NCBI RefSeq assembly: GCF_041690465.1
Contig: NZ_JAWLHG010000013.1
Span: forward strand, 62,001 to 126,000
DNA from: Falsiroseomonas sp041690465
Lineage (GTDB): Bacteria > Pseudomonadota > Alphaproteobacteria > Acetobacterales > Acetobacteraceae
Reading direction: 5' to 3'
Length of the DNA stretch: 64,000 bases
Position numbers and translations under genes: made by a program. The notes beneath the pieces are model-generated. The model was not told the DNA's origin. It searched no databases and saw only the letters and a list, made by a program, of their open reading frames with translations. Shown here piece after piece: positions 18,443 through 27,292 of this stretch; position 1 is the first letter of the stretch, and every line of letters begins with the position of its first letter.

Positions 18443-19552
18443 ATGCACGACATGACCGACCCCGTCCTCAAGCTGGCCGCCGACCTCGTCGCGATCGACA
18501 GCCGCAGCTTCGTCTCCAACATCCCCGTCGCCGAGCGGGTCGAGCAGGAACTCGCCGGATTCGAGCTGGAGCGGCTCGACTATACCGACGCCGCCGGCGT
18601 GGCGAAGCGCGCGCTCGTTGCGCACAAGGGGCCGAAGGGCGGCTACGCGCTGTCCGGCCACATGGACACCGTGCCGGCCACCGGCTGGGAGAGCGACCCC
18701 TGGACGCCGCGCCTCGACCAAGCCGGGCTGCTGCACGGGCTCGGCAGCGTGGACATGAAGGGCCAGGTCGCCGCCGCCGTCGTCGCCGCGCAGCGCGCAC
18801 CGGCCGGGATCCCCGTCACGCTGCTGATCACCGCCGACGAAGAGACCAGCAAGGAAGGCGCGCGGCTGATCGCGCAGCGCAGCCAGCTCGCGAAGTCGCT
18901 CGGCCTCAATGGCATCATCGTGGCGGAGCCGACCAGCCTGGCGCCGGTGCGCGGCCATCGCAGCCACATCGCCTTCACCGCCACGGCGCGCGGCGTGCAG
19001 GCGCATTCCTCCACCGGCAAGGGCGTCAACGCCAACTGGAAGCTGGTGCCCTTCCTGGTGGAGATGCGGAAGGTGTTCGACCGGCTGCGCAGCGACGCGA
19101 ACCTGCAGGATGCGGCGTACGACCCGCCCTTCTCCGACTTCAACCTGATCCTCGACAATCACGGCACGGCGACGAACGTCACGCCGGCGCGTGCCACCGC
19201 CCTCATCAAGTTCCGCTACAGCGCGAAGGTGGACCCGGCGCCGGTGGTCGCGGCGGTGCGCGCGGCGGCGGCCGAGGCCGGGCTCGAACTCGCCGAGCAG
19301 CGCGAGGGCTTCCCGCCCGAATTGCCGGTGGACCATCCGCTGGTCGCGCTCGGCATCGCACTGACCGGGAAGCAGCCGCGCACCGCACCCTACGGCACCG
19401 ATGCGAGCGAACTGCAGGCGCTGGCCCCCTGCCTGGTGCTCGGCCCCGGCGATGTCGGGCTGGCGCATACGCCGCGCGAATGTGTCGCCGTGCAGGAACT
19501 GCTGGATGCGGTGCCGCTGTTCGGCCGCGTGCTGGCGGCCGGGGTCGCCTAG
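18443..19552 (+). CDS. M20 family metallohydrolase (ArgE/DapE-like)
   Basis: This 369-residue di-zinc amidohydrolase has SGHMDTVP with the first His and Asp, SVDMKGQVAAAV with the bridging Asp, ADEETSKEGA with the catalytic Glu pair, IVAEPT and a final LAHTPREC His. A dimerisation domain lies in the middle (ARGVQAHSSTGKGVNANW). ATG 18443 is used; ATG 18452 three codons on is equally possible. Family members deacylate N-acyl amino acids or dipeptides. Divergence from two amino-acid-metabolising PLP genes fits an N-acyl amino acid substrate, as inference. Confidence 0.85.
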   Translation: MHDMTDPVLKLAADLVAIDSRSFVSNIPVAERVEQELAGFELERLDYTDAAGVAKRALVAHKGPKGGYALSGHMDTVPATGWESDPWTPRLDQAGLLHGLGSVDMKGQVAAAVVAAQRAPAGIPVTLLITADEETSKEGARLIAQRSQLAKSLGLNGIIVAEPTSLAPVRGHRSHIAFTATARGVQAHSSTGKGVNANWKLVPFLVEMRKVFDRLRSDANLQDAAYDPPFSDFNLILDNHGTATNVTPARATALIKFRYSAKVDPAPVVAAVRAAAAEAGLELAEQREGFPPELPVDHPLVALGIALTGKQPRTAPYGTDASELQALAPCLVLGPGDVGLAHTPRECVAVQELLDAVPLFGRVLAAGVA

Positions 19553-19661
19553 AAGCCGGCTTCGTTGACGGTCCGAAGCCCGGCCACTAGACCCGCAAAG
19601 CCCTGCCGGGGCGAGCCCTGCTGGCCGCGAGTCAGGTGCTCGCATCCTCGCCGGCTGTGCA

Positions 19662-20438
19662 CTGCCGCTGCGCCATTGGGGCACGCTGCTGCGCGGCGCG
19701 GGCATCGGCGCCCTGATCGGCGCGGTGCCCGGCGTCGGCTCCTCCATCGCCAACCTGCGCTCCTATTCCGAGGCGAAGCGCACGGCGGCGGACCCGGAGA
19801 GCTTCGGCAAGGGCAATCCGCAGGGCGTGATCGCGGCCGAGAGCGCGAACAGCAGCTCCGAAGGCGGCGCGATGGCGACGATGCTCGCGCTCGCCATCCC
19901 CGGCGGCGGCGCCACGGCGATCCTGCTGGCGGCCTTCGCGATGCACAACGTGGTGGGCGGGCCGAACTTCATCGCCCAGAACAAGGACGTGGTCTACGCG
20001 ATCATCCTCAGCAACTTCGCGCAGGCGGTGCTGCTGCTGGTGCTCGGTGCCGGCTTCGTCTTCGTGGCCAGCAGCATCGTGCGCGTGCCGCTGCGCTTCC
20101 TGGTGCCGGTGGTGCTGGTGATGGCGACCCTCGGCGCCTACGCGATCGACGGCAGCATGGCGGGCCCGATCACGCTGTTCATCGCCTCCCTGGTCGGCTG
20201 GGTGCTGGCGCGGTACGGCTATCCCATCCCGGCGGTGGTGGTCGGCATCCTGCTCGGCCGCATGCTGGAGACGGAGGCGCTGCGCAGCTGGCAGGTGAGC
20301 GGCGGCGATCCGCTCTACATCCTGGAGCGCCCGGTGGCGGCAGTGGCCTTCGTGCTGATGCTGGGCACGCTGGCGCTTACCGCCTGGCGCCGGCGGCGGG
20401 CGCGCCGCACGATCCCGGCCGCGCCACGCACTGCATAG
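19662..20438 (+). pseudogene. 5'-truncated TctA-type tricarboxylate transporter subunit
   Basis: The frame from about 19662 reads LPLRHWGTLLRGAGIGALIG then AVPGVGSS, SESANSSSEGGAMATMLALA and IPGGGATAILLAAF. This is the second half of the large TctA membrane subunit of tripartite tricarboxylate transporters, normally about 500 residues. Only about 258 codons remain. The first half is missing: the same frame is open back to a stop at 19566-19568, but that stretch shows no homology and no membrane helices. A GTG at 19725 could initiate a 237-residue product. No tctB or tctC gene is adjacent. It looks like a deletion relic left after the M20 gene. Confidence 0.75.
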
Positions 20439-20579
20439 GCGGCCATGCCACCGCCACCGGCCACCGCATCGTGACCGGTTGCAGCCTGGAACAGCCCGCC
20501 CGACGGTTGACGCAACGCTCCTGCACGGCAGGCTTCCGCTTCGGCATCGCTTCGACAGGCCACTGGGAGAGGGGGAATC

Positions 20580-23090
20580 ATGCGGAACCGGCAAATTCGG
20601 TCAAGACCGGCAATGATCGTCATGGCGCCGCTGGTGCTCGCATCGCTCGGCGGCTGCGGCTACACGCTGGAGCGGACCGACCGCATCGCGGCCACGCGGA
20701 GCGCACTGGCGGATGTCGAGGCGCAGGGGGTGGCGCTGCGCTCGCGCGTCTCGGGGCTCGAGGAGGCGTTGGCAGCGGAACGCCGGGCGGCCGGCGACCT
20801 CGCCGCGCTTGAGCAGCAGCTGGCGCAGGCCAGGCGCACCCTCGCTGCGGCGCAGACCGGCCGCGACACCGCCAGTGCCGAGGCACGGCGCCTGCGCGAG
20901 CAGCTGGCCGAGGAGGAACGCCAGCTCGCTGCGCTGCGCGGCGAGACGGCCGATCTGCGACAATCCTCCAGCGCCAACAGGGAGGCGCTGGCCGAGGCCG
21001 AGGCACGGCTCGGCGGGCTGCGCAGTGCGGCCGCCGCGGAGGACCAGCGGCTGGCCGGACTGCGTGGCGCGGTGGCGCAGGCGGAGCAGCGGCTGGCGAG
21101 CCTGCGCGAGCAGGCGACGGCCGAGAATCAGCGGTTCGCCGCCCAGACGGAGCGCCGGGCCGCGGAGGAGCGGCGCCTCGCCATCCTGCAGGAACAGGCC
21201 GCCCAGTCGGAGCGCCGTCTCACCGGGTTGCGCGAGCAGGCGACCGCCGAGGAACGGCGCCTGGCCGGGCTGCGCGACCAGGCCGGTGCGCAGGACCGCC
21301 GCCTGGCCGAGCTGCGCGGCAGCATCGCACAGGCCGAGGGCACGCTGGCCCAGCGCCAGCAGGCAGGCAGCGAGGCGGATCGCCGCCTGGCCGGGCTGCG
21401 CGAGCAGGCCGGCGGCGAGGAACGGCGCCTTGCCGAGCTGCGCAATTCCATCGAGCAGGCGCAGCGGACGCTGGCGCAGCGCGAGCAGGCCGGCAGCGAG
21501 GCGGAACGGCGCTTGGCCGGGCTGCGCGAGCAGGCCGCCACGGCGGAGCGCCGGCTGGCGGAGCTGCGCGGCAACATCGAGCAGGCGCAGGGCACGCTCG
21601 CGCAACGCGAGCAGGCCGGCGGGGAGGCGGAACGGCGGCTGGCCGGGCTGCGCGAGCAGGCGGCCGCGGCAGAGCGCCGGCTGGCCGAGCTGCGCGGCGG
21701 CATCGCACAGGCCGAGGGCACGCTGGCGCAGCGGCAGCAGGCCGGCGGCGTGGCGGAGCAGCGGCTGGCCGGGCTGCGCGAACAGGCGGCCGGCGAGGAA
21801 CGCCGGCTCGCGGAGCTGCGTGCCAGCATCGAACAGGCGCAGGGCACGCTGGCGCAGCGCGAGCAGGCCGGCGGCGCGGCGGAGCAGCGGCTTGCCGGCC
21901 TGCGCGAGCAGGCGGCGGCCGAGGAACGCCGGCTCGCGGAGCTGCGCGGCAGCATCGCGCAGGCGGAGGGGACGCTGGCGCAGCGGCAGCAGGCCGGCGG
22001 CGCGGCGGAGCAGCGGCTTGCCGGCCTGCGCGAGCAGGCGGCGGCCGCGGAGCGCCAGCTGGCGGAGCTGCGCGGCAACATCGAGCAGGCGCAGGGCACG
22101 CTGGCGCAGCGCGAGCAGGCCGGCGGCGAGGCCCAGCAGCGGCTTGCCGGCCTGCGCGAGCAGGCGGCGGCGGAGGAACGCCGGCTGGCGGAGCTGCGCG
22201 ACAGCATCGCGCAGGCGCAGCGCGCGCTGGAAGAGCGGACCCAGTCTGTCGCAAGCGTCGAGCAGCGCCTCGGCAGCCTGCGGGGCGATCTGGGCAGCAC
22301 GGAGCGGGAGCTGGAGGCGCGGCGAAGCGCCTTGGCCGACGTCGAGGCGCGGCTCGGCCGTGCGACCCAGGCCGAGCAGGAGGTCACCGGCCGCACCCGG
22401 AGCCTGGAAGCGCGCGCAGCCGAGCTTGGCGGTCAGGCGGGCGCGGCAGAGCAGCGCCTGGCGCGGCTGCGCGATGAGCTGGCCAGCGCCGAGGCCAACC
22501 TGGCGGAGCAGCGCCGCACGACCAGCCAGGCGGAGGCGGAACTCGCCAACCTGACCGCCGCCCGAGACCGGGCCGCGGCGGAGCTCAGCGAATTCGAGGC
22601 CCGCAGCGCCGCGCTGCGCCAGGAGATCGGCGCCGGCGAGCGGCGCCTCGCCGAGCTGCGGCAGTCGGCGGGCGTCGAGGAGCAGCGCATCCAGGCCACG
22701 CGCACCGAGCTGCAGGCGGCGGAGGCGCAGCTCGCCGCCCGTCGCGCTGCCCTGGCCGAGGCCGAGAACCGCCTGGCCGCAGCCACCCAGGCCGCGGAGG
22801 CGGCGGTGGCCCGGCTGGACGCCCTGGAGTCCCGCGCGCGGGAGGCCTCGGGCATCACAGATGCGGCGCGGCAGGAGCAGATGCGGCTGCGCGAGCAGGC
22901 GCAGCGGCTCAGCTCGGAGGTCGCCGACATGGAATGGCGCCGGCAGCAGCTCGGTGCCGAGATCGCCCAGGCCGAGCAGGTCCTGCGGCAGCAGCAGCGC
23001 GCCTTCGACTCGCTGCAGGGCACCGGTGGCAGCGGCGTGCCGCTACCGGGCCCGGGACCCGGCCCGGGCGGCGCGCCCTTTCCGCGCTGA
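20580..23090 (+). CDS. Coiled-coil lipoprotein with 42-residue repeats
   Basis: This 836-residue protein has a signal peptide and lipobox LGGC, with Cys26 as the lipidated residue, followed by an almost uninterrupted coiled coil to about residue 810. Residues 227-562 are eight tandem 42-residue repeats, exactly six heptads each, of the form RLAGLREQA, RLAELRGSI, TLAQREQAG. Flanking regions contain looser 14-residue relatives such as RLASLREQATAENQ. The C-terminus is a short Pro/Gly tail. It likely projects from the membrane as a long alpha-helical rod. There is no enzymatic domain. A weak ttgacg -35-like hexamer lies at 20507. The real homologues are unknown to me. Confidence 0.8.
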   Translation: MRNRQIRSRPAMIVMAPLVLASLGGCGYTLERTDRIAATRSALADVEAQGVALRSRVSGLEEALAAERRAAGDLAALEQQLAQARRTLAAAQTGRDTASAEARRLREQLAEEERQLAALRGETADLRQSSSANREALAEAEARLGGLRSAAAAEDQRLAGLRGAVAQAEQRLASLREQATAENQRFAAQTERRAAEERRLAILQEQAAQSERRLTGLREQATAEERRLAGLRDQAGAQDRRLAELRGSIAQAEGTLAQRQQAGSEADRRLAGLREQAGGEERRLAELRNSIEQAQRTLAQREQAGSEAERRLAGLREQAATAERRLAELRGNIEQAQGTLAQREQAGGEAERRLAGLREQAAAAERRLAELRGGIAQAEGTLAQRQQAGGVAEQRLAGLREQAAGEERRLAELRASIEQAQGTLAQREQAGGAAEQRLAGLREQAAAEERRLAELRGSIAQAEGTLAQRQQAGGAAEQRLAGLREQAAAAERQLAELRGNIEQAQGTLAQREQAGGEAQQRLAGLREQAAAEERRLAELRDSIAQAQRALEERTQSVASVEQRLGSLRGDLGSTERELEARRSALADVEARLGRATQAEQEVTGRTRSLEARAAELGGQAGAAEQRLARLRDELASAEANLAEQRRTTSQAEAELANLTAARDRAAAELSEFEARSAALRQEIGAGERRLAELRQSAGVEEQRIQATRTELQAAEAQLAARRAALAEAENRLAAATQAAEAAVARLDALESRAREASGITDAARQEQMRLREQAQRLSSEVADMEWRRQQLGAEIAQAEQVLRQQQRAFDSLQGTGGSGVPLPGPGPGPGGAPFPR
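21258..22265 (+). repeat. Eight tandem 126-bp coding repeats
   Basis: Eight head-to-tail copies of a 126-bp unit run in frame, each encoding 42 residues starting RLAGLR. Copies are not identical. They fall into two alternating types by their third segment: IAQAEGTLAQRQQ in copies 1, 4 and 6, and IEQAQGTLAQREQ or close variants in copies 2, 3, 5 and 7; copy 8 is degenerate. Nucleotide identity between copies is high, which favours recombinational length change in whole six-heptad steps. Confidence 0.9.
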
Positions 23091-23099
23091 GGCGGCCGC

Positions 23100-24443
23100 T
23101 CAGTGCGCCACCGCACGCGCCGCCTCGGCATAGCCGATGCGGCGCTGCGGCGGCACGGGATGGCGGCCGGCGACGCGTTCCAGCAGCAACCGCGCATCCG
23201 CGGTCAGCCCGGCCTTCATCGCGGCATCGAGGAAGAGCTGTTCCAGCACCTCCTGCTGCGCATGGCTGCCGCCGAGGCGGTACATCCCGCCGAGCGCCGG
23301 GCGCAGCGCCGCGACTGCCTCGGCGAAGCGGCCCTGGCGGTGCGCCAGCACGGCGCGGCAGGCGGGCAGCGCGGCCTCGCGCAGCGTCGCCGCATGGGGC
23401 GTGTTGCCGCGCCCGGCGTCCTCCAGCGCGGCCAGCAGGCGCTGCGCCGCTTCCTCCCGCCCGGTCGCGGCCAGCGCCATCATCCAGTGCGGCTGGGTGA
23501 AGGCGGAGAGCGTGTCGCCGATCCGCGCCTCGGCCTTGTCGGCCAGCTCCACCCAGCGGTCGCCGACCGGCACGCCCTGGCGCTCGAGCCGCCACAGCAT
23601 GGAGGCGGCGTTCTGCACGTCGATGTAGAGGTCGGGCATCGCCTGCGTCACCGGCGAGGCATGGTCGCGGAAGCGGCGGTCATGCAGCGCGAGCACGGCG
23701 CCGAACTCGCCGCGTTCCACGTGGAACATCGCCTGGTGCCACCAGAGGTGGTGCATCAGGTTGTTGCCGCCTTCCCAATGCGGCTCGCCGGCCTGCAGCC
23801 AGGCCAGCCCCTCGCTGCGGCGGCCCTGCATCTCCAGCACATGGGCGACGCCATGGGTGGCCCAGAGATCGCCTGGGTCGAGCGCCACCGCCGCGCGGCC
23901 GGCGTGTTCCGCGACGGTGTAGTTGCCGCATTCCTCGTTGGCGAAGCAGCGGCAGGCGAGGATGGCGCCCCAGCCGGGCATCGCCTCCGACCAGCGCGGC
24001 AGCACGCCTTCCACCGCACCCAGCATGCGTTCCGCCTGGCCGGACCAGAAGGCCTGGAAATGGTGCAGGCGGAAGGCGAGGAGGTCGTGCGGATGCTCGG
24101 TCAGGATCTGCTCCCAGATCGCGAGCGCGGCATCCGGCCGCCATTCGACCATGGCGCGCAGCGCCGCGATATGGGCACGCTCGCGGTCATTGGCGGGCAG
24201 GGCGGCGGCGCGGGCGAGGGCGGCTTCGGCGCGCGGCAGCAGGGCGCGGTCGAAGGCGAGCGTGGCGAACAGCCCGCCCATCGCCTGCGCCAGCGGTGCC
24301 TGCGGATCCAGCGCCAGCAACGCCTTCAGCCGCGCGCCGGCATCGAAACGCTGGCGAAGGAAGCCCTCGATCACGTGGTCATAAGCGCGGGCGGCCTCGT
24401 CGGAGGCGACGGTCAGTGTCAGGCCCTGGGCGTCCTGCGGCAT
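23100..24443 (-). CDS. TTC38-like tetratricopeptide repeat protein
   Basis: This 447-residue soluble helical protein resembles the TTC38 family. It has paired helices with the conserved LWATHGVAHVLEMQGR, then NNLMHHLWWHQAMFHVERGE and later LLAALEDAGRG. Length is close to the family norm of about 460. ATG 24443 lies one base from the stop of the upstream SDR gene, so the two are an operon. The frame continues upstream in the SDR gene, but without homology. The function of bacterial TTC38 homologues is unknown. It converges with the coiled-coil gene nine bases away. Confidence 0.85.
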   Translation of the reverse strand: MPQDAQGLTLTVASDEAARAYDHVIEGFLRQRFDAGARLKALLALDPQAPLAQAMGGLFATLAFDRALLPRAEAALARAAALPANDRERAHIAALRAMVEWRPDAALAIWEQILTEHPHDLLAFRLHHFQAFWSGQAERMLGAVEGVLPRWSEAMPGWGAILACRCFANEECGNYTVAEHAGRAAVALDPGDLWATHGVAHVLEMQGRRSEGLAWLQAGEPHWEGGNNLMHHLWWHQAMFHVERGEFGAVLALHDRRFRDHASPVTQAMPDLYIDVQNAASMLWRLERQGVPVGDRWVELADKAEARIGDTLSAFTQPHWMMALAATGREEAAQRLLAALEDAGRGNTPHAATLREAALPACRAVLAHRQGRFAEAVAALRPALGGMYRLGGSHAQQEVLEQLFLDAAMKAGLTADARLLLERVAGRHPVPPQRRIGYAEAARAVAH

Positions 24444-24444
24444 G

Positions 24445-25131
24445 TCAGAAGGTCTCCACCCAGGGCCGCACCGTGATCTCATGCGACCAGGCGCTGCGAT
24501 GCTGGCTGATGGCCGCGAAGGTGGCTTCGGCGATCGCGTCCGGGTCGAGCAGTGTGTCCTCGCCCGGGTCGGGGCGGCGGGCGCTGCGGATGCCGCCGTC
24601 GATGACGATGTGCACGACATGGATGCCCTGCGGGTGCAGCTCCCGCGCCAGCGCTTCGCCCAGGCCGCGCAGCGCGAACTTGCCCATCGCGAAGGGGGCC
24701 GAGCGCGGAAATCCCTTGATGCCGGCCGAGGCGCCGGTGAGCAGGATCGTCCCCCGCCCGCCCTGGACGGGAGGACGCGCCAGCATGCAGCGCGCCGCCT
24801 GCTGTGCGACGAGGAAGGCGCCGAAGGCGCAGACCTCCAGCGTGCGGCGCACCGCCTCCGGCTCCAGCTCGGTGATCGGCCCGCGCAACCGGAAGGAGGG
24901 GTTGTAGAGCACCACCTCCGCCGCCTGCGCCTGCGGCGTGGCGAACAGCGCGGTGACCTGCGCCGGGTCGGCGGCGTCGCAGGCATGGGTGGTGGCGCCG
25001 GTCTCTGCGGCGAGGGCGGCGAGCTTGCCGGTGTCGCGTGCCGCGAGCGCCACCGCATACCCCGCGCGCGCCAGCCGGCGCGCCAGGGAGGCCGAAAAGC
25101 CATCGCCCGCGCCGACGATCAACGCCTGCAT
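24445..25131 (-). CDS. Short-chain dehydrogenase/reductase with Tyr-to-Phe substitution
   Basis: This 228-residue Rossmann protein begins MQALIVGAGDGFSASLARRL, an altered glycine loop. The catalytic Ser is at residue 135 (LTGASAG), but the YxxxK position reads FAMGK (Phe147, Lys151), so the proton-donor Tyr is absent. The NNAG-like segment is also changed (LYNPS). ATG 25131 is preferred; an in-frame GTG at 25140 would add three residues. It forms an operon with the TTC38-like gene. It may be a non-canonical or non-catalytic SDR. Confidence 0.83.
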   Translation of the reverse strand: MQALIVGAGDGFSASLARRLARAGYAVALAARDTGKLAALAAETGATTHACDAADPAQVTALFATPQAQAAEVVLYNPSFRLRGPITELEPEAVRRTLEVCAFGAFLVAQQAARCMLARPPVQGGRGTILLTGASAGIKGFPRSAPFAMGKFALRGLGEALARELHPQGIHVVHIVIDGGIRSARRPDPGEDTLLDPDAIAEATFAAISQHRSAWSHEITVRPWVETF

Positions 25132-25140
25132 CCGCCGCAC

Positions 25141-25519
25141 CCCCGGCCTGTCCCGTGACGGACAGGATGGCGGCGGGGCTGCCCGGGCACAAGAAGCCGT
25201 GCCCCCGCCCGCCCGGGTGAAGGCTGCCGGCCTCCGAAGACCAGCATGCCGACGGCCGCCGCAACCCGCCGCCGCGTGATCGAGGTCGAGGGCGCTTCGC
25301 GCACCGGCCGCATCCGCGGGATCGGGCGCGACGACTGATGGCGCCCGCGCACGGGTTCATCGGCCGTCGAAACCGCCCCCGACAGCCAGCGCCCGCTGCG
25401 CGTCGGGCGGAGCCCTGCGGAGCCCTGGTCCGCCCGGGCTCCCCGGCGGGACCGCCGGCCGGGCTCCAGCCGGCGCTGCTGCGCAACTGGGCGGCGCAGG
25501 CCGGCCCCCCCACGCCGCG
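25141..25519. other. Gene-free 379-base interval with dyads
   Basis: No convincing coding sequence lies between the SDR start and the stop of the M20 carboxypeptidase. It contains two hairpins near the SDR start (25147-25166 and 25185-25204). Further in there is very GC-rich, low-complexity sequence. A 30-codon frame at 25246-25338 exists but has no recognisable homology. The interval may carry the SDR promoter and decayed sequence. Confidence 0.5.
25147..25166. promoter_or_regulatory. Perfect 7-bp dyad just upstream of the SDR gene
   Basis: Cctgtcc (25147-25153) and ggacagg (25160-25166) form a perfect inverted repeat with a six-base centre, beginning 15 bases upstream of the SDR ATG. The size suits a TetR-type operator or a leader hairpin covering the ribosome site. 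A second stem, gggcac with gtgccc, lies at 25185-25204. Confidence 0.4.
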
Positions 25520-26659
25520 TCAGCCGATCTCCTCGAGCAGGGCGCAGAGCGTGGCGCAGCGCGGCGCCAGGTCGCGCCAGAGGATGTGCTCGTGCGGCGC
25601 ATGCGCGCCGGCGCCGGTGCAGCCCAACCCGTCCAGCGTCGGCACGCCGAGGGCCGCGGTGAAGTTGCCGTCCGAGCCGCCGCCGCGGTGCTGCTTCGGC
25701 AGCTCGTAGCCATGCTTCGCGGCCAACCCGCGCGCATGGTCGTAGAGCGCCACGATCTCCGGCGTCTCGGCGAAGGGCGGGCGGTTCATCCCGCCGGTCA
25801 CGCTGACCTTGATGCCGTCCTGCTCATGGGAGAGGCCGAGGATCGCCGCCTCCAGCTGCTCGCCGAGCGCGATGGTGGGCACGCGCAGGTCCACCTCGCA
25901 GCTCGCCTCGGGCGGGATGACGTTTGGCCGCGTGCCGCCCTTGATTGGCGCGACGTTGGTCGTGATGCCGGCGGCGAGGTCGGTCATGGCGTGAATCTTC
26001 AGGATCACCTGCGCGAGCGCGACCACGGCGCTGCGCCCCTCGCTCCAGTTGCCGCCGGCATGTGCGGATACGCCGCGCACCTGGATGTCGAAGCGGCCGA
26101 CGCCCTTGCGGGCGGTGACGCAGGCGCCGCCCTGCCCGGCGGGCTCGGGGATCAGCACGGCGCGCGCACCCTTCGCGGCCGCCTCGATCGCCGCGCGGCT
26201 GGTCGGGCTGCCGACCTCCTCGTCGGGCGTCAGCAGCAGGATGATCGGGCGCTTCGTCGCGGTCTTCTGGCGGAGGATTTCCCGCACGCTGTGGAAGGCG
26301 AAGAAGCTGCCGGCCTTCATGTCGTAGATGCCCGGTCCGAAGGCCTTCGCCTCCTCCACCCGCCACGGCATGGAGGAGCCGAGCGTGCCGTGGTCCCACA
26401 CGGTGTCGAGGTGGCCAGCCACCACCACCGGTGCGATATCCTGCCCCCCTGGTCCCGGCGTGCGGCAGAGCAGCGTGTCGCCATAGCCGTCGCGGCCCGG
26501 CAGGCGCTGCAGCGCGCCACCCGCCGCGGCGAGGTCGGCCTGGCAGCGGTCCAGCAGGCGGTTCACGGCGGCGGGATCGGTGGTCGGCGTCTCCGCCTCC
26601 ACCCAGCTGCGCAACTCGTCGAGAAGGCGGTCGGAGGAGCCGAGTTCGGTGCGTGGCAT
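25520..26659 (-). CDS. M20 family carboxypeptidase (CPG2-like)
   Basis: This 379-residue di-zinc peptidase of the glutamate carboxypeptidase type has AGHLDTVW, GIYDMKAGSFFAF, LTPDEEVGSPTSR with the catalytic Glu, EPAGQGGACVTARKG, GGGSDGNFTAALG and a final HAPHEHI His. The insert QVRGVSAHAGGNWSEGRSA is the dimerisation lid. ATG 26659 is where homology begins. No signal peptide is visible, so it is cytosolic, unlike Pseudomonas CPG2. It would release C-terminal Glu or similar from peptides, folates or N-acyl compounds. Confidence 0.88.
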   Translation of the reverse strand: MPRTELGSSDRLLDELRSWVEAETPTTDPAAVNRLLDRCQADLAAAGGALQRLPGRDGYGDTLLCRTPGPGGQDIAPVVVAGHLDTVWDHGTLGSSMPWRVEEAKAFGPGIYDMKAGSFFAFHSVREILRQKTATKRPIILLLTPDEEVGSPTSRAAIEAAAKGARAVLIPEPAGQGGACVTARKGVGRFDIQVRGVSAHAGGNWSEGRSAVVALAQVILKIHAMTDLAAGITTNVAPIKGGTRPNVIPPEASCEVDLRVPTIALGEQLEAAILGLSHEQDGIKVSVTGGMNRPPFAETPEIVALYDHARGLAAKHGYELPKQHRGGGSDGNFTAALGVPTLDGLGCTGAGAHAPHEHILWRDLAPRCATLCALLEEIG

Positions 26660-26787
26660 CGCGGGGTCCGGGCAGGAAAGCGGCGTTCTTGCGCGGCCGC
26701 ACGGGCTTGTAAATCCGGCCCCTTGCCGCCGGCGCACCCCCCGGCTACGGGAAGTGTTGCGGTGCAGCGGAACAGGGCGGACACGGC

Positions 26788-27249
26788 ATGAGCGAAGGCT
26801 GCTTCTTCGAGGATCTCTCGGTGGGCCAGAAGGCGAGCTTCGGCAAGACCATCACCGAGGCCGACATCGTGCTGTTCGCCGCGGTGACGGGCGACACCAA
26901 CCCGATGCACCTGAACGAGGAATATGCACGCGACAGTTTCTTCGGCGAGCGCATCGCGCACGGCATGCTGGCCGCCGGCCTGATCACGAAGGTGATGGGC
27001 ACGCAACTGCCGGGGCCGGGAACGATCTACATGTCGCAGTCGTTGCGCTTCCGCAAGCCGGTGCGGATCGGCGAGACGGTGACCGCGACGGTGGAGATCA
27101 CTGCGCTGAATACGGAGAAGCATCGCGTGACGCTCAGCACCGTCTGCACGGTGAAGGGCGAGCCGGTGCTGGAGGGCGAGGCGCTGGTCACCGTCCCCTC
27201 GCGCGCGGCGCTGGCCGCGCATCGCGCGCGCCGGGCGGCGGCGGAGTGA
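26788..27249 (+). CDS. MaoC-like (R)-specific enoyl-CoA hydratase
   Basis: This 153-residue hot-dog protein contains the hydratase-2 motif: Asp in GDTNPMHLNEEYA and His in RIAHGMLAAGLITKVMG. YMSQSLRFRKPVRIGETVTA is also typical of MaoC dehydratases such as PhaJ or the MaoC family in fatty acid and polyhydroxyalkanoate metabolism. It starts at ATG 26788 with a weak ribosome site. The stop is 43 bases before the LOG gene, so co-transcription is likely. Confidence 0.88.
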   Translation: MSEGCFFEDLSVGQKASFGKTITEADIVLFAAVTGDTNPMHLNEEYARDSFFGERIAHGMLAAGLITKVMGTQLPGPGTIYMSQSLRFRKPVRIGETVTATVEITALNTEKHRVTLSTVCTVKGEPVLEGEALVTVPSRAALAAHRARRAAAE

Positions 27250-27292
27250 GCGGATCCGGCCGCCCGCCGCAGGCGAAGGAGAGCTGATCCGC

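Noticed and set aside
21258..22265. Regular repeats considered as a CRISPR or minisatellite array
   Set aside because: Units are contiguous, in frame and code for coiled-coil heptads; there are no unique spacers.
25246..25338. 30-codon ORF (MPTAAATRRR...) in the 379-base gap
   Set aside because: It is too short, has no clear ribosome site and no homology I can recognise.
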